In this document: piece by piece, positions 34,975 to 48,300 of the stretch
Layout: each line of letters opens with the position of its first letter
Position numbering within the stretch: position 1 is the stretch's first letter
DNA from: Ditylenchus dipsaci
Taxonomy: Eukaryota; Nematoda; Chromadorea; Rhabditida; Anguinidae
NCBI GenBank assembly: GCA_004194705.1
Contig: SADC01000907.1
Coordinates: forward strand, 372,001-436,000
DNA: 64,000 nt
Direction of reading: 5' to 3'
The notes under the pieces: model-generated
What the model was told of the DNA's origin: nothing
The model's input: the letters and a program-made list of their open reading frames with translations, nothing else
Databases searched by the model: none
Translations under genes and position numbers: made by a program

Positions 34975-35830
34975 GGGGTATATTTGACAGTCGGAAAAAA
35001 ATTAAAACTGAATAATTCAGCAGAGGAGAAATATTCCACAACTGACTGTTAAAAAAGCCGATAACTCAACAGTGGTTAATCACAAAACCGAATAATTCGA
35101 CAGAGTAACATTCAACAATCGGAAATTTCACTAATTTTTTCACGAAAGGGTCAGCATTTGGTCTAGTTTTGCCATTTAAAAGACCACGGTTTTTAAAAGC
35201 AGCGGCATTTTGAAAAATGGATTGGCGAGAGACACTTTTTTACTCTTGAAATATTTAACAATTAATTTTTGGCTGAAATTGAAATCCTGAAATTAAAATA
35301 TAAAATTTGAATGTGAAAAAAATAAATTAGAGGGGGAAATTCAGTGTTTTGAGGGCGCATTTCAGTTACAGCCTTTATTTTTAAATCATTTTTTGTTTGC
35401 GTCTTAAAATTTTTTAAACTTTTAAACCATCTACCAGCTGAACCCAACGTTGCTTGATATTACCAGATCGGACAACTTGGCCTATTTTCACTGCACTAAA
35501 ACTACCCAAGTTTATTAGCAGATCTTCCTGGACTAAGTCATAAAATGTTAATTTTAAATGCAAAAAATAAACATTTTCGGAGCAAAAAAGTGTCTCCCGG
35601 CAATTAAAATTTCGAAAATGCAGCTGCGTTCGAAAACCGTAGTACTTTAATTGAAATTCCTCAGTTAAATAATCCGACTTTGGAAAAGTACTTTGTCGAA
35701 TTATCCGGCTTTGGAATTATCCACTGTTGAATCATCCGATTCTTGAACACGCAGTTGTTAGATTTTTCTCTGTTGAATTATCCGGTTTTGAATTTTGTGA
35801 TTGTCAAATAAACCTCCCGTCAATTTCGCT
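34975..35830. mobile_element. Inverted-repeat element with nested MITE, after B56
   Basis: Outer arms: GACAGTCGGAAAAAAATTAA, then ACTGAATAATTCAGCAGAG (34985) versus the inverse set near 35770-35815 (CTCTGTTGAATTATCCGG, TTTTGAATTTTGTGATTGTC). Several diffuse GAATAATTCGACAG-like repeats fill both arms. A palindromic MITE of the CCATGG/TTTTTG family (35175-35655) is nested in the centre. This begins about 80 bp after the B56 stop codon and may overlap its 3' UTR. 35831-36328 holds no recognised feature. Confidence 0.6.
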
Positions 35831-36328
35831 ATATCAACATATGAAAACAGCATAATTTACTTGTCTTTTTTGGCATACTAACTGAATAATTGCTCTACAA
35901 CGAATCTTGAGATTCTTAAGTGTATGGTTTGCCTTTTCCTCAACTTAATTATGTATTTGTAACTTGTCTGTAATTTTCGGTAAATGTTTTCATTGTGAAT
36001 AAACGCATTTCTTGTGTAAATTTTTCTTGCTTCCACACTTCATAAAAGGGACTTTTTACCACCTGTAGTTTGTATTTTTGCACCCAAAAACGTGCAATCA
36101 GTCAATGAGAGAACTTTCAGCAAGCAAGCGTTTACAAGAAATACACACATTTTTACTTTCAGTTTTTAGTCGATTACTTTTTTGTATTTAGCTTTCTGCA
36201 ATATTTTTCTTGATGATTGCTCATCGAAATTTTTCACTGTCCAGGATATACAATGCGTTTCGACGCAAATCATTTGGTATTTTTAGTTTGAAATATTTTT
36301 ATTTTAAATAATATAGAATTTTGATGAG

Positions 36329-39300
36329 ATGGCGTCTCTAAAAATCCCACCTCAATTCAAATTTGTTCGACAATCTCCAACTTCACTTAGGATTCTGTAT
36401 AACAGTCGTGAAAATGAAAATTATAAAAAATTAAATTCAAGAAGTATTAGCACGAACTGTGTATGTTGTCTAGTATCTAAGCTATTCAATGTGAACAATT
36501 GATTTCCGCGAACGAACTTTTTACTGTGTTCCCTCTAATAAGCCACCAGCCCCAATTTTGAGAATCTTAATCACAGGGCACGGTGAGCATTTTGCAGACC
36601 CAGTTTTATTAGGCTTATTTAATTTCAGAGAGCTCTACACTTTTTCTCCCTTTTTGATTATGGTTGAGCATGCATGATTTTCGAGATCGACTCCAAAACT
36701 TTCCGATTCTCGCGAGAAAGAAAAATAATCCATCATGATGGTTTATTAGAAGAAGTATGGTAACTTCTATGTTTTTTAGTGAGAGGCTATCGATTGGAAA
36801 GACATGTGTTTGGAAATTATGGAAAAGAAGCTGACAATAGCACAGGTAGCTTAAAACACTTTACCGAAAAACTCTTAACGTGTTTTTAGCCGATCAATCT
36901 CAGGCAGTTGGAGACAAACAAATAATTAATTTGGTTAACGCATACCGACGTTTTGGGTTAGTTGATCTTTTTCATTAATACTAGATGTAGATGCGCAAAC
37001 AGGTTTATTGGCTCCTAAAAATCTCCAGGATCCGTACTCAAAACAGAAATTACCAGATCATTTTTAGTTACTCTCATTCCAGATCTCGATTTTTGGAAAG
37101 ATACAACTTAGAATTTTTTAAAATTAGCATTTACTCGAAAAAAGTATATTTCAGGTATCTGAAAGCTGACTTAGACCCGTTGAAACTCTGGACTTATGAA
37201 AGGTAAGCTTTACTTTTTAAAGCAATTAAATTTCGACAAGTTTGATTGTGTAGGTCATACGGGATCCATTTTGAGCATCTTTACAATAGGACTTTTTTAT
37301 TTCTGATTTTTTACAAATTCTATTCAAATTCAAATTTAAACAGTATCTTTTCAATCTCGATTCTAGCCAAAGCACTTTTTCTGGGTTCCATCCTGTCTAA
37401 TCGCATTCCTACACATTTTCCAAACAGTTCTCCTTCCGTTTGCTGTCGATTCATGTAGCTGAGCAGAGATTCTCCACTGTTGCAGTCCACTTGAATTCTC
37501 GCTTTTTTCTGTTCAGGTTCATAGTAGTTAGGGAAGGAGGCAGTCGGTGGTGGCTGCCTTGAATCATTAGGGTACTTTGCGCAAGTGCTGCTAGTGCTAC
37601 AGTTCTCTGCGCTTTCCATAAATCCATCAGGACTTGTCTTTATTTGATCGCACTGGATGTGTTTGAGTCGTTCAATAGCTGGGTCTACACTGTTGGTGTC
37701 ATTGGAGTCAAACATGTCAAAGCAGTCGTTGAGGGAGACTGCCCTTGAGGAAAAATCACGTGACTAAAAATAGAAGCTTAAAAATATTAGTCTGAATTAT
37801 AAATTTACTGAAAAATAGGTGCGTGGACTCATTTAATTACGGTTATGATTAGTTTCCACCTCTTAATAAATAATTTCTGACACTAAGTTTTATTTTGACG
37901 TTTTTTTTAAAGATTTTCTTTAAATTTTTTAAATTTATTTGCACTACTATGTAGCCCCGGATAGGCCTTATTCACCACAATTAAGCCTTATCTTTGCATC
38001 CAGTTGACTTTATCGTCGACCATTAAATACAGCAAAAGTATTGTTTATAGCTGAAGCATGGCTTAAAAAAATAAATAAAACGAAAAAAAGTAGACAAAGT
38101 AATAATTTCAACTCTTCACCTTAGATCAGTCAGTTTTTTTGCTACAATGCCAAGCTCAGTGCTGATTCAGTGCCAAAAATCAACATTTAGTACCAGAAAT
38201 CAAGATTTAGTGCCAAAAATAATTGATAATTGCAAATAATTAATTGAAACCAGTTTTTTGCTTAGGAAAAAAATAATGCGAGAATTTTTTTAAGTTTTAC
38301 TACCGTATTTCCTCTAATAACTCACTCGACTGAGTTATTTTATGGATCCCTGAAAATCGGAAAAATTCGAGGTTGATCTTTCTTTTTTGGGCTGAAAATC
38401 TGAAATCTAAAAAGTGGAATCAGTAGAGCTCGTGGGAGTTGAGAAAAGGCAATTAACAGATTTGCAAAATATTTTCACTGGCCTGAGATTTAGGTTCTCA
38501 AAGTTGAGGGGGGGGTGAGTTATTAGAACAGGGTGAGTTATTAGAGGAAATACGCTAAATAATTTATTTGGAGGCAAAAACTGATTTCAACCTTCAATTA
38601 TTTTCGTCTAAACATTTTTTCTTAATTTTAGTCAAAAAATTGGTTATCGATATTAAAAGAGTATATCCTAAAGCCCACCTCATTCTCTCTTTCATATGAG
38701 GCTCTAAAAAGCCTAGAGCTTCATAATATGGCCATTGAGGTTGGTCATCGTCTAAACCATTTCCAGAACTCTGTCTAGCTGTTTTGTGCAGTTTTCCATA
38801 CTGATTGCGCAAATTCACCCATCTATCATTGGCCGTTTCCCGTCTAAAATAAAATTAGTAAAAAGAAACAAAACTGTGTATGATAAAGACAGGGTGTCGA
38901 TCTCAAAATTTTAGAAAAAAGGGTTAAAAAGGACATTTTTACCCTTTTTAGATAAAAAGGGTCATCATATACAGTGCTTGTTGCCATTTTGGATCAAAAA
39001 AATAAAAATAAAAATTTCAAAAACAAAGAAAAGATCCGGGATCCAGAACAAAGGACAAATCTTTTTAAAAATGAGAGATCAAAACTCTAGGTAAAGGAAA
39101 AAGACTAAAACCCAGAAAGCCAGTCCTAGCAGCAATTTGTGCCCACAGTCGGTTTTTGTGTGGTTTGTTCCTGTAAAGTTTGGCAGAATAGTCGTACAAA
39201 CAAGGCTCTTGGCGGACTGCTTCAATCAAAGCTTCACTTTGTAGTCTCTTGATGTCTTTATAATCAGACATTTGGTAATTCCTAAGCAATTTTAGTTGTT

Positions 39301-42300
39301 GTTAGTAATAGTAAGAGAAGTAAAGAGACAATTTAAGCAAAAGAGCAAGTCAAAGAGATTGGACGCATTTTGGACGCACCCTGTTTGTGTGCACGCACAA
39401 AGAGTCTCTCTTCCTCTATATTCTTTCATGTGGAAAGAGACAAGGAAAAGTGAAGGAGAGAGTGATATGTTTGAGTGTCTGCGAGTGCAGAGTGTGCCAT
39501 GAAAATTTCTTCTATGCATTAAGAAACAGATTGCCTGTGCTTACAAGCACAATAACTAAGTAGAGTTGTGTTTAAGCAAACAAATACTGTAAGAAAACCA
39601 ATCCACAATTTAAATTAGATTAAAAAAAAATTAAATATAAATTAAAACAATTCTTAAAAAATTTTCCGGGACAGTAATGTTATCTCCAATATCAAATACT
39701 GATTTTTGCTTGGTAGTCTATTGGTAGACAGTGTAGCATACTGCTCCCGTTGTGGTTCTGGGTCCAGGCCAGAGGGAATTTTTTCAAAACTGCTATAGCC
39801 ACAGTAAATTTTTTCTTGAAACTGAGAGACCCTGAAGGCCAGAGTTAATTGATCAATTAGCTATCCAAATAATTAACGAAAAGAGGAAAAACAACAAAAT
39901 AAACACGAGGAAAATGCAACTTTTGTTTTTTTTAAATCAAAATTGAAACACAGAGCAAGAGGCAGATAAATCATATACACTTTTTTTCCCGAAAAACTCT
40001 AGTGTCGTATTAGACAGCACTTTCTGTTTAGGTATACAGCAAAAAAACTAGGGTTTATTAACACTCGGGCTGTCATGCGCGACTTTTGCGCAAGCTGACT
40101 CAGAATTTCACGCTGAACACGATGGTCTTTTTAGTTTTTTTTTTCAAAAAATGCGAAAAATGAAAAATTTGATTTTCGAATTTTGCCTTGGTCCCCCTTA
40201 TGTTGTAAATATCCGAAATCTAAAACATAAGGGGACCGAGGCAAAATTCAAAAATCAAATTTTCCATTTTTTGCTATTTTCGGAAAACTAAAAAGACCTT
40301 TGTGTTCAGCGTAAAATTCTGAGTCAGCTTACGCAAAAGTCACGCATGACAGTCAGAAATAAATCCACTCTACACTATCGTGTTCTGCGTGAATTTCTAC
40401 ACCAGGATGTACTCTTAGTACAATCAGGCATTCCAGTGTTAATGGTGATTATTATGGCGATTAGGACAGCTAGGAAGTGCTACCTAGCCATCCACGTGGT
40501 AGTACCCAGTTACCTCGGTGATGGTTATAGTACTCAATTAGTACAGGGTCAAACAATCCGTTTTTCAAAATGATTAATAAAAATGGCAGGAAAAATGGTG
40601 CTTCTTGAGATTCGAACTTTCTAATGAAGGTGATGTCCGTCACAGGGATACAAGCTTTGCAGATGAATTTACCGCAGATGAATTCTGGAGCCGACAAATT
40701 TTGTTCTCACTCACAGGTCAAAAAAGGTTTTCATACTCAAACAAGCAGATTCTTATTTTCAGTGAGATCCTCACTCTTAATGAGATTCTCACTGGGAGTG
40801 AAAAATTTTTTATTCTCATTACTCTCACTCACAGGCCAAAAAAACGTTTTCATCGAAACACTGTTTGTATGTACCATCTGACTGCTTCAGTCAGATCATC
40901 AGAAATAAATCCACTCTACAAATGCTCCACATTCTCACCGTCTAGAAGCTTGATTAGAAGAAGCAAGACACCTTTGCCTGAGTTAAGAGACACGATCAGC
41001 TGGTTCATATTTGCGATTTGATAAAATCTTCCGTAGCTATAAAAGACTAGATAAATGTTATATAGCTTTTTTACTTTTTTCTAACTTTTGAGAACCGACA
41101 CCGATTTTTTTATTATTTATTAAATTTTAGAGTTCCAGAGCTGGACCCACATCTCTATGGTTTCGACCAAATAACTTTAAATGAAGCACTTAATGACAAT
41201 AGTAGTGCCACCGGCGAAGACTTTTTGAGCCACTTGAAATCAGTGTATTCTAGTCAGATTGCTGTGGAATTCATGCATTTACAGGTGAATTGGCAAATTG
41301 ACAAAACTAAATTATGACGTTTTAAATCCTGCTGAATTAATAATTTTTTTTATGAAAAAATAATTTAAGGCTATTTTGTAGAAATTATCACTAGGTTAAA
41401 AAAAATTGTTGTGATGATTTACATGAAAAAAAAATAAATATAAAATCTATTTTTAGAATATGAATGAGAGGAAATGGTTTGCAGAGGCATACGAAAAGCT
41501 GTTTGCTGAGGAATTAAGTGACGCAGAAAAAGTTGAAGCGTTAGAAGTTATGCTCAGAGCAAAAGTTATTTTTACAAATTTATTACTTATTTTTGTTCAA
41601 TTTATTGTATTTTAGGCTTGGGAAAAATTCCTGGGCTCGAAATTTCCTACTTTAAAGCGCTATTCTGGCGAGGGAAGTGAATCTGCTGTGGGTCTCTACT
41701 CTTATTTGTTGGAAAATTGTGGACAGTATGGCATCAAAGAAGTACTATTTTTAAGTTTCGCAATTTTTTTTGTCAGATTTAGATGTGTCGACACATATCT
41801 TTCAAAACCAAAAAATAAGTCTCTCAAATTTAGTTCATTTTCAATGGAGCACATAGAGGCAAGCTTGCCCTACAAACTGTTCTTTTCACTATCCTGCTGC
41901 TCAACTTTTTCGAAAGGTAGCTCTGATTTTGTTGCTTTTATAGTTCCCCCCCTCATACTCGGGTTTTTTTAGAAAGTGACCCAAAATCACCTCCCAAACG
42001 CATTTTTCTGCTCAACACGATAAGAGAAGCATTTCTGAACACTCTCTGATTTTCTGATTTTCAAAAAGTTTGAGTTTTACCAAAAAAAAATTCCTCCCAT
42101 CTCGCAGGAGTAGATGGTCTTTTTCGAGTATTTTCAGGTTCATTTTTGGGTGATTTATCACATTTTTCTTGCTGGAGCTCGGCCAAAGAGTTCTTTAAAT
42201 GCATTTTTGATAAAGAGTCTTGCTCGGAATTATGTCTAAGGTAAGTGAGTGCGCGCATCTCTAACTCTCAAGCCACCTGCGCATCCTTCGGGGGCGCTGG

Positions 42301-45300
42301 AGGCTAGGTTGGTAAGAGATGCGCACACATACATATCTTAGACACAAATCACTCGAAAAGACTCTGGATGCATGAAAAAGCATGCATACCAGAGTCTTTA
42401 TATGTGGTAGACCCCAGAAAGTAAAAAACCTAATCAAAATCAATCATTTTTACCTTTACAAAAACTAAAAATTGGTGAAAAGTACTCTAAAAATACCATA
42501 TTTGCCTGAGTGATGGGAGGAACATTTTTTTGAAAAAATTTATTTGTTTTATTCAGAAAGTGTTTAGCTATTTTTCTTTTATCTTGGTGAGCAGAAAAAA
42601 ATAGGTGATTTCGTGTCACTTTCCCGAAAATCCGAGTATGGGGAACTATAAAAGCGCCCTAATTTTTTAAAACTTAGAACTTAATTCAATGAAAATTCAG
42701 ATACGTGGAAAAAGCGAGTTCCCAGATGATCTGCAAGGAGTGGGAGATGTGCTTACTCATCAGACCTCCCACTTTGAGTACATCAACCAGGATGGCGACA
42801 CCATGCATGTGAGCACCCTGCCCAACCCATCCCATTTGGAAGTATCTCCGGCCATGGCTGTAGGCAAGGCTAGAGCTAGAGCGCAGACTCTCCAGCTGGG
42901 AGATTACTGTCAAGGGGGTAGAACAGGAGACGGTATATTGTGTGTCCACCATCATGGAGATGGCGCTTTTACTGGCCAGGTTGAATTTTATTGAATTAAA
43001 AAAAGTTATTGTATATATTTTTTGAAATCTTTTTAAATCGTAAAATATAAATCTCTATTTAGGGAATTGTGTGGGAGACAATAGGAATGTGCCAAATACC
43101 ACACTTCCGAGTAGGTGGCTCCATCCACGTCGTCATAAACAACCAAGTGGCTTTCACCGCAGAGAAGGGCATTGGTCGATCATCTCTGCATTGCACAGAC
43201 ATAGCAAAAGCTGTTGACTGTCCAGTCATTCATGTAAATGGAGAGAATGTTGAGGTTGGAGTGAAATAGTAAAATTTGGGAAAACAATTTATTTTCAAGA
43301 ATGTGTTGCAAGCCGGAAAACTAGCACTCAAATACAGACAAATGTACAGGAAAGATGTGTTTATTAACATGATGTGCTACAGGCGCTACGGTCACAATGA
43401 GCTGGACGATCCCACATTTACCCAACCTAGTAGGTAGTTTTAGATTTCAAAACCTGTCAGTGAATTAGGACGTGCCAACTTTTAGTCCGGCTTCCCAACT
43501 GAGCTCAGTAGTTTGATAACTTTGACCCAAAGTGCTGATTTGTTTATTGTTTTTTTTTAATTGCATTAAATTTTTTAATTAAAAAACGGTAACACTATAG
43601 AATGCCCCCCCCCCCCCAGCTAGCGAAAAATTTACTTTTCCTGAAGGGGAAGGACCCGTCCCATTTTGATTCTCGTGCTCTGAATAGGCACGGAAACACT
43701 TTGGTTTCCGGAAAATCGAAAAAAATTTTTTTTCGATTTGCCTTGGTCCCCAAGGTCAAAAATTAAGAAAATTCAAAAAAATATTTTTTGAATTCCCGCC
43801 AAAGCATTTTTAAAGGGATTTAGGGCTGTATTGGGAGGGGAAGGGAATAAAAGGGGCCACCTTCATGGAAAAATTATGAAAAAGTGAATTCTGGACTGCT
43901 TCGGATGTCCTGCCATGCTTTTCAACTGGGCCGTGGCAAAAAGAGACTCTATATACATTTTATGGTCAAGAGTACTTCTCGGAATCATGTCTAAGGTAAG
44001 TGAGTGCGCGCATCTCTAACTCTCAAGCCCCCTGCGCCCCCTTCGGAGGCGCAGGGGGCTTGGGGGCTTGGAGTTGAGATGCGCACACCCACATACCTTA
44101 GACACAAATCACTCGAAAGTGACTCTGGATGCATGAAAAAGCATGCATACCAGAGTCTATTTATGCGGTAGGCCCAGTATTCAAAACTATGTTCAACATC
44201 TTCTTGTTCATGGGCTCTGTGTGATTAGTGGCCCTCTTTTGTCCCTTCCCCTCCCAATACAGCCCTAAATCCCTTAAAAAATGTTTTGGCGGGAATTCAA
44301 AAAAATATTTTTTTTGAATTTTCTTAAATTTTTTACCTTGGGGGACCAAGGCAAATCGAAAAAATTTTTTTTCGATTTTCCGGAAACCAAAGTGTTTCCG
44401 TGCCTATTCAGAGCACGAGAATCAAAATGGGACGGGTCCTTTCCCCTTCAGGAAAAGTAAATTTTTCGCTAGCTGGGGGGGGCATTCTATAGTATAGCCA
44501 AAAAAACCAAAAATTAGCACGTTTTGATCGATTTCCCGGCTTTTGTGCCAAAGTGCTATTTAGACGACCTTGTCTTGGGAGCTCTGATTCAATCTTATTA
44601 CTTCCAATGACCTAATTTATAAAAATTGGCAAAAATACAGTTTTTCGGCATTTAAAACAAAGTGTATTTACAAAAGTTGTTACGGGCTCTCCGACACAGA
44701 GTTTTTCATTTTTCCAATCTAAGTTGTGGGTTTGTTTAAGTTATTTTCGAGTTATTTTCATTAAAGGGGCAATTGCCACCTGTTTTGAATTGTCCCCCGC
44801 CAATTCAATTTTTTGCATAATCATTAAGTTCCTGTACGGATTTTTCAGCTTGGTTTCTAACAAAAGAAGGCCTAGAATTTAATTTTAGGTACAATTTTGT
44901 TAAAAACCAAGTAGAAAAATTCGTACTTAACGAAAAAAATTTGAATTTGCGAGGGACAACCGTTGTCGAAGACGGCAATGGCCCTTTAAAAAATATCTTG
45001 AAAACTGTATTAAATTAGTTATTGTTATTATTTTGAGTCATGTACAAAGTGATAAAACAACAGAAGTGTTTGGTGGACAAGTACTCAGAGAAGCTGTCAG
45101 CAGAAGGGATATACTCTTTGGAACAAGCAGCGCAATGCTTCCAGAGTCATAACAATGAACTGGCTGAGCAATTAGAGGCCGTGGATGCCGACAAAGTTGC
45201 AGCCAGGTTATATTATTAAATTTTCAAAATTGATTTCTGTTGTTTTACTTTTCGGTTGCATCAAACTTTGATATAAAAAATCCCCGCAAAATTCTGAGCC

Positions 45301-48300
45301 CAGCTGACAGGTCAAACTTTTGTAGGGGTCATTATATAGCGGGTTTACTTACTTCTTTTAATTTTTCGCACCATAGCATTTCTATCACTAAAAACCTCGA
45401 ATTATTTGCAGTGTAGATCGTTTGCAAGGCTCTTGGGAAGGATTTACTCAAGCTCCAGCTGCAGTCACCCAATGGGACACTGGAGTGAATGAGGATCTTC
45501 TCAGGTTTATTGGCGCTAAATCAGTCGAGCTTCCAGCAGAGAATTTTGTTAGCTATTTGTGGCATACTCGTTTGTTTATTAACGTAACTTAATGCAGAAT
45601 GTACATCCGCATATCCGTAAAACTCACATTGATGCTAGATTAGCAAGGCTGAAAAAAGGAACAGCCATTGACTGGAGCACAGCTGAAAGTCTGGCGTTTG
45701 GATCACTATTGTTGCAGAACTATGGTGTTCGGCTATGTGGACAAGACGTGGGTGATTTTGGAAATTAGAAAAGGGAATTTACTTCACTGCTTTCTAGGTT
45801 GGCCGGGCAACATTTAGGTATACTTCATGAAGAAATCTAAGATAAAACAGAAATACTTTATAGATATACTTTCCTAAAAAATAAGTTATCGGTATGAAAA
45901 AACGGTGCGTAGAACATCTCATTAGAACAAACTTTTAAAACATTTCTTTAATACACGCTTTTTTATATTTTTTCGCGGTTTGGGACGACAATTGCCTAAA
46001 TAAAAAAAAATAATCAGAAAAACCAAAAAATTAAGTCGAAAAGAAGCAAGTTCAAAACCTCCTAAAACCGCAGTAATGCCATATACCGAGAAACATCAAA
46101 TTCAAAAATATAACATAGAAATACTTTCCTAAACTCTGGTGCTAAAACTGTGGTTTAGTCATCGACACGTAAGTTTGGTGGACCAAGAAACTGATTCAGT
46201 GTGCATTCCACTGAACAATATATCACTTGACCAAACATCATTCTTGGAAGTAATAATTTTGAAAAATTAACAAAAAAAGTTAATGTTTCTTCTTCTCGCA
46301 GGTAGCCAACAGTCCATTGACTGAATTCGCTGTACTTGCATTTGAGTACGGTAATATATGCTCTTTATTTAAAAAAAACTATAACTATTTTACAGGCTTC
46401 TCTACCGAAAACCCTAGACGATTGGTAATTTGGGAGGCTCAGTTCGGAGACTTCTACAATGGAGCACAAAGTATTTAACGTAAAAAGTTTGTCGTCTTTA
46501 TGTTGAACTATTTTAGTTGTGATTGATAACCTTATTGCTACTAGCGAAAGTGAGTTTTTAGTTGACTTTATGATATTTCATATAAGTTCAAACATGAACG
46601 TGGTTCCTTCTATTTATTTATGATTCGAAATATTTTGCGAGTTTTAATAAAAAAAACCGAAGTTGAGCTGTATTATAAGATTTCAACGAAAAATAAAGTT
46701 TCTGGTGACCAGTTATTAAAAATAAATAACTGGTGGCTCAAAAGTTTCTGGTGACTTTTTTAAAAAAAGAATAGTTACCGGGAGCTTTTTATGACGAAAA
46801 ATTTTGAGTTGCATTATAAAGGCCATGATCACGCGTTCTGGATTGTCCCATGCCAATTCAAAAAAGATCGCCTGATCATTGAACTTCTGTACGGATTTTT
46901 CAGCTTGGTTTCTAACAAAACAAGGCCTAGAATTTAATTTAGAATTTTTAGAACCCAAGTTGAAAAATCCGTAAAAGCTAAAATGATTAGGAATTCTTTT
47001 TTAATTGGCGGGGGAAACCGTTGTCGGAGACGGCAATGGCCTTTAAATTGCAAAGGTTTTTACCAGAAAGAAATTGAAAAATGATTTTTTGGGTTTTTTT
47101 GGAAAAAAAAAACATTATTTCAGACAATCTGTAACTGGATTGAAACAACAAAACTGAAAAATTCATCTGCGAATAAATTTTTTGCTCACTAAGGGTTAAT
47201 TTTGTATACAGCATCAAAATTTTGGCGCTACTGTAATATAACCCCCGCCCTCCCCTCCCCCGCAAAAACCCTCCTGTAATATAACTAAAATTTTAGTTAT
47301 TTTATCAGATTTTTCAACCCTTTACGTTATTTTCTTCAATTTTTCCATGCGAATTAGCTGAAAAAAACTTGCTGAAAATAGCAAATTAGAAAATAAATTA
47401 CACAAATTTGATGTTGCCAATCGACTTTATCTTTTTAGACAAATGGCTATTTCAAACGGGACTAGTGCTTCTTTTACCTCATGGTTTGTAATAAACCATT
47501 TGTATGGTCCAAAAGAGTAGCATTAAAAGGCTGAATCCAATTTAAAACAGGATTTGATGGAGCCGGTCCAGAACATAGCTCTGCTCGTAAGTCTTTCAAG
47601 ATTTAAAATCATTGAATTACTCTAAAAATCCAATTAAAGCTTTATTATGTATAAGCAGTCCGATCTACATGTAAACCACGAAAATTGTAGATATCGAGAG
47701 ATTCCTTCAGCTAACCGACAGCAAAGAGAGCCAGTGTCCAGTAGATGGGGATAATGTGAACATGTTGTTGTGAATCCCACTACAAGTGCTCAATACTTTC
47801 ACTTGCTACGTAGACAGGTATTTAGTTAGCTCAAAAAAAAACAAGAATATTGGTAACTTTTTTATTTAGATGATAACTCCGTACCGAAAACCAATGGTCA
47901 TCATAGCTCCAAAACTTCTTCTGCGCCATCCAATGGCTATGTCACCTATCGAAGATTTCGGCCCCAACTCGTATTTCAAGCCTGTCATCTACGACTTTAC
48001 GAACGTGGAGTCAAAAAATGTGAAAAAGGTCAAATTTATAATGTGCTTTGGTATCTTAAATGGTTTCACATACAAAAGGAGCCCGATTTAACAATCACCC
48101 GATTTAACGATCACCTGAGGCTGGATCCAAAGTCAGCGTTTCATCAAGCATCTACTGTATTTTACTACAATTTAGTACTGCCCAAAATTAAAAAAAGTGC
48201 TCTGCTTTAGTTTTTTTAGAAAATATTAATTTAGAACTATCTAATTATTGATTTTTTATTGATTCAACACTGACTTTTTAATAGGTTTAGTTGATATTTA

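Noticed and set aside
39705..39780. Functional tRNA gene
   Set aside because: D-arm and B-box-like parts are present, but the anticodon and acceptor stems do not form, so it is listed only as a SINE-type fragment.
40605..41021. 138-residue frame in DHTKD1 intron 4
   Set aside because: Composed of short repeats of a GTGAGATTCTCACT type; no domain, and it is intronic.
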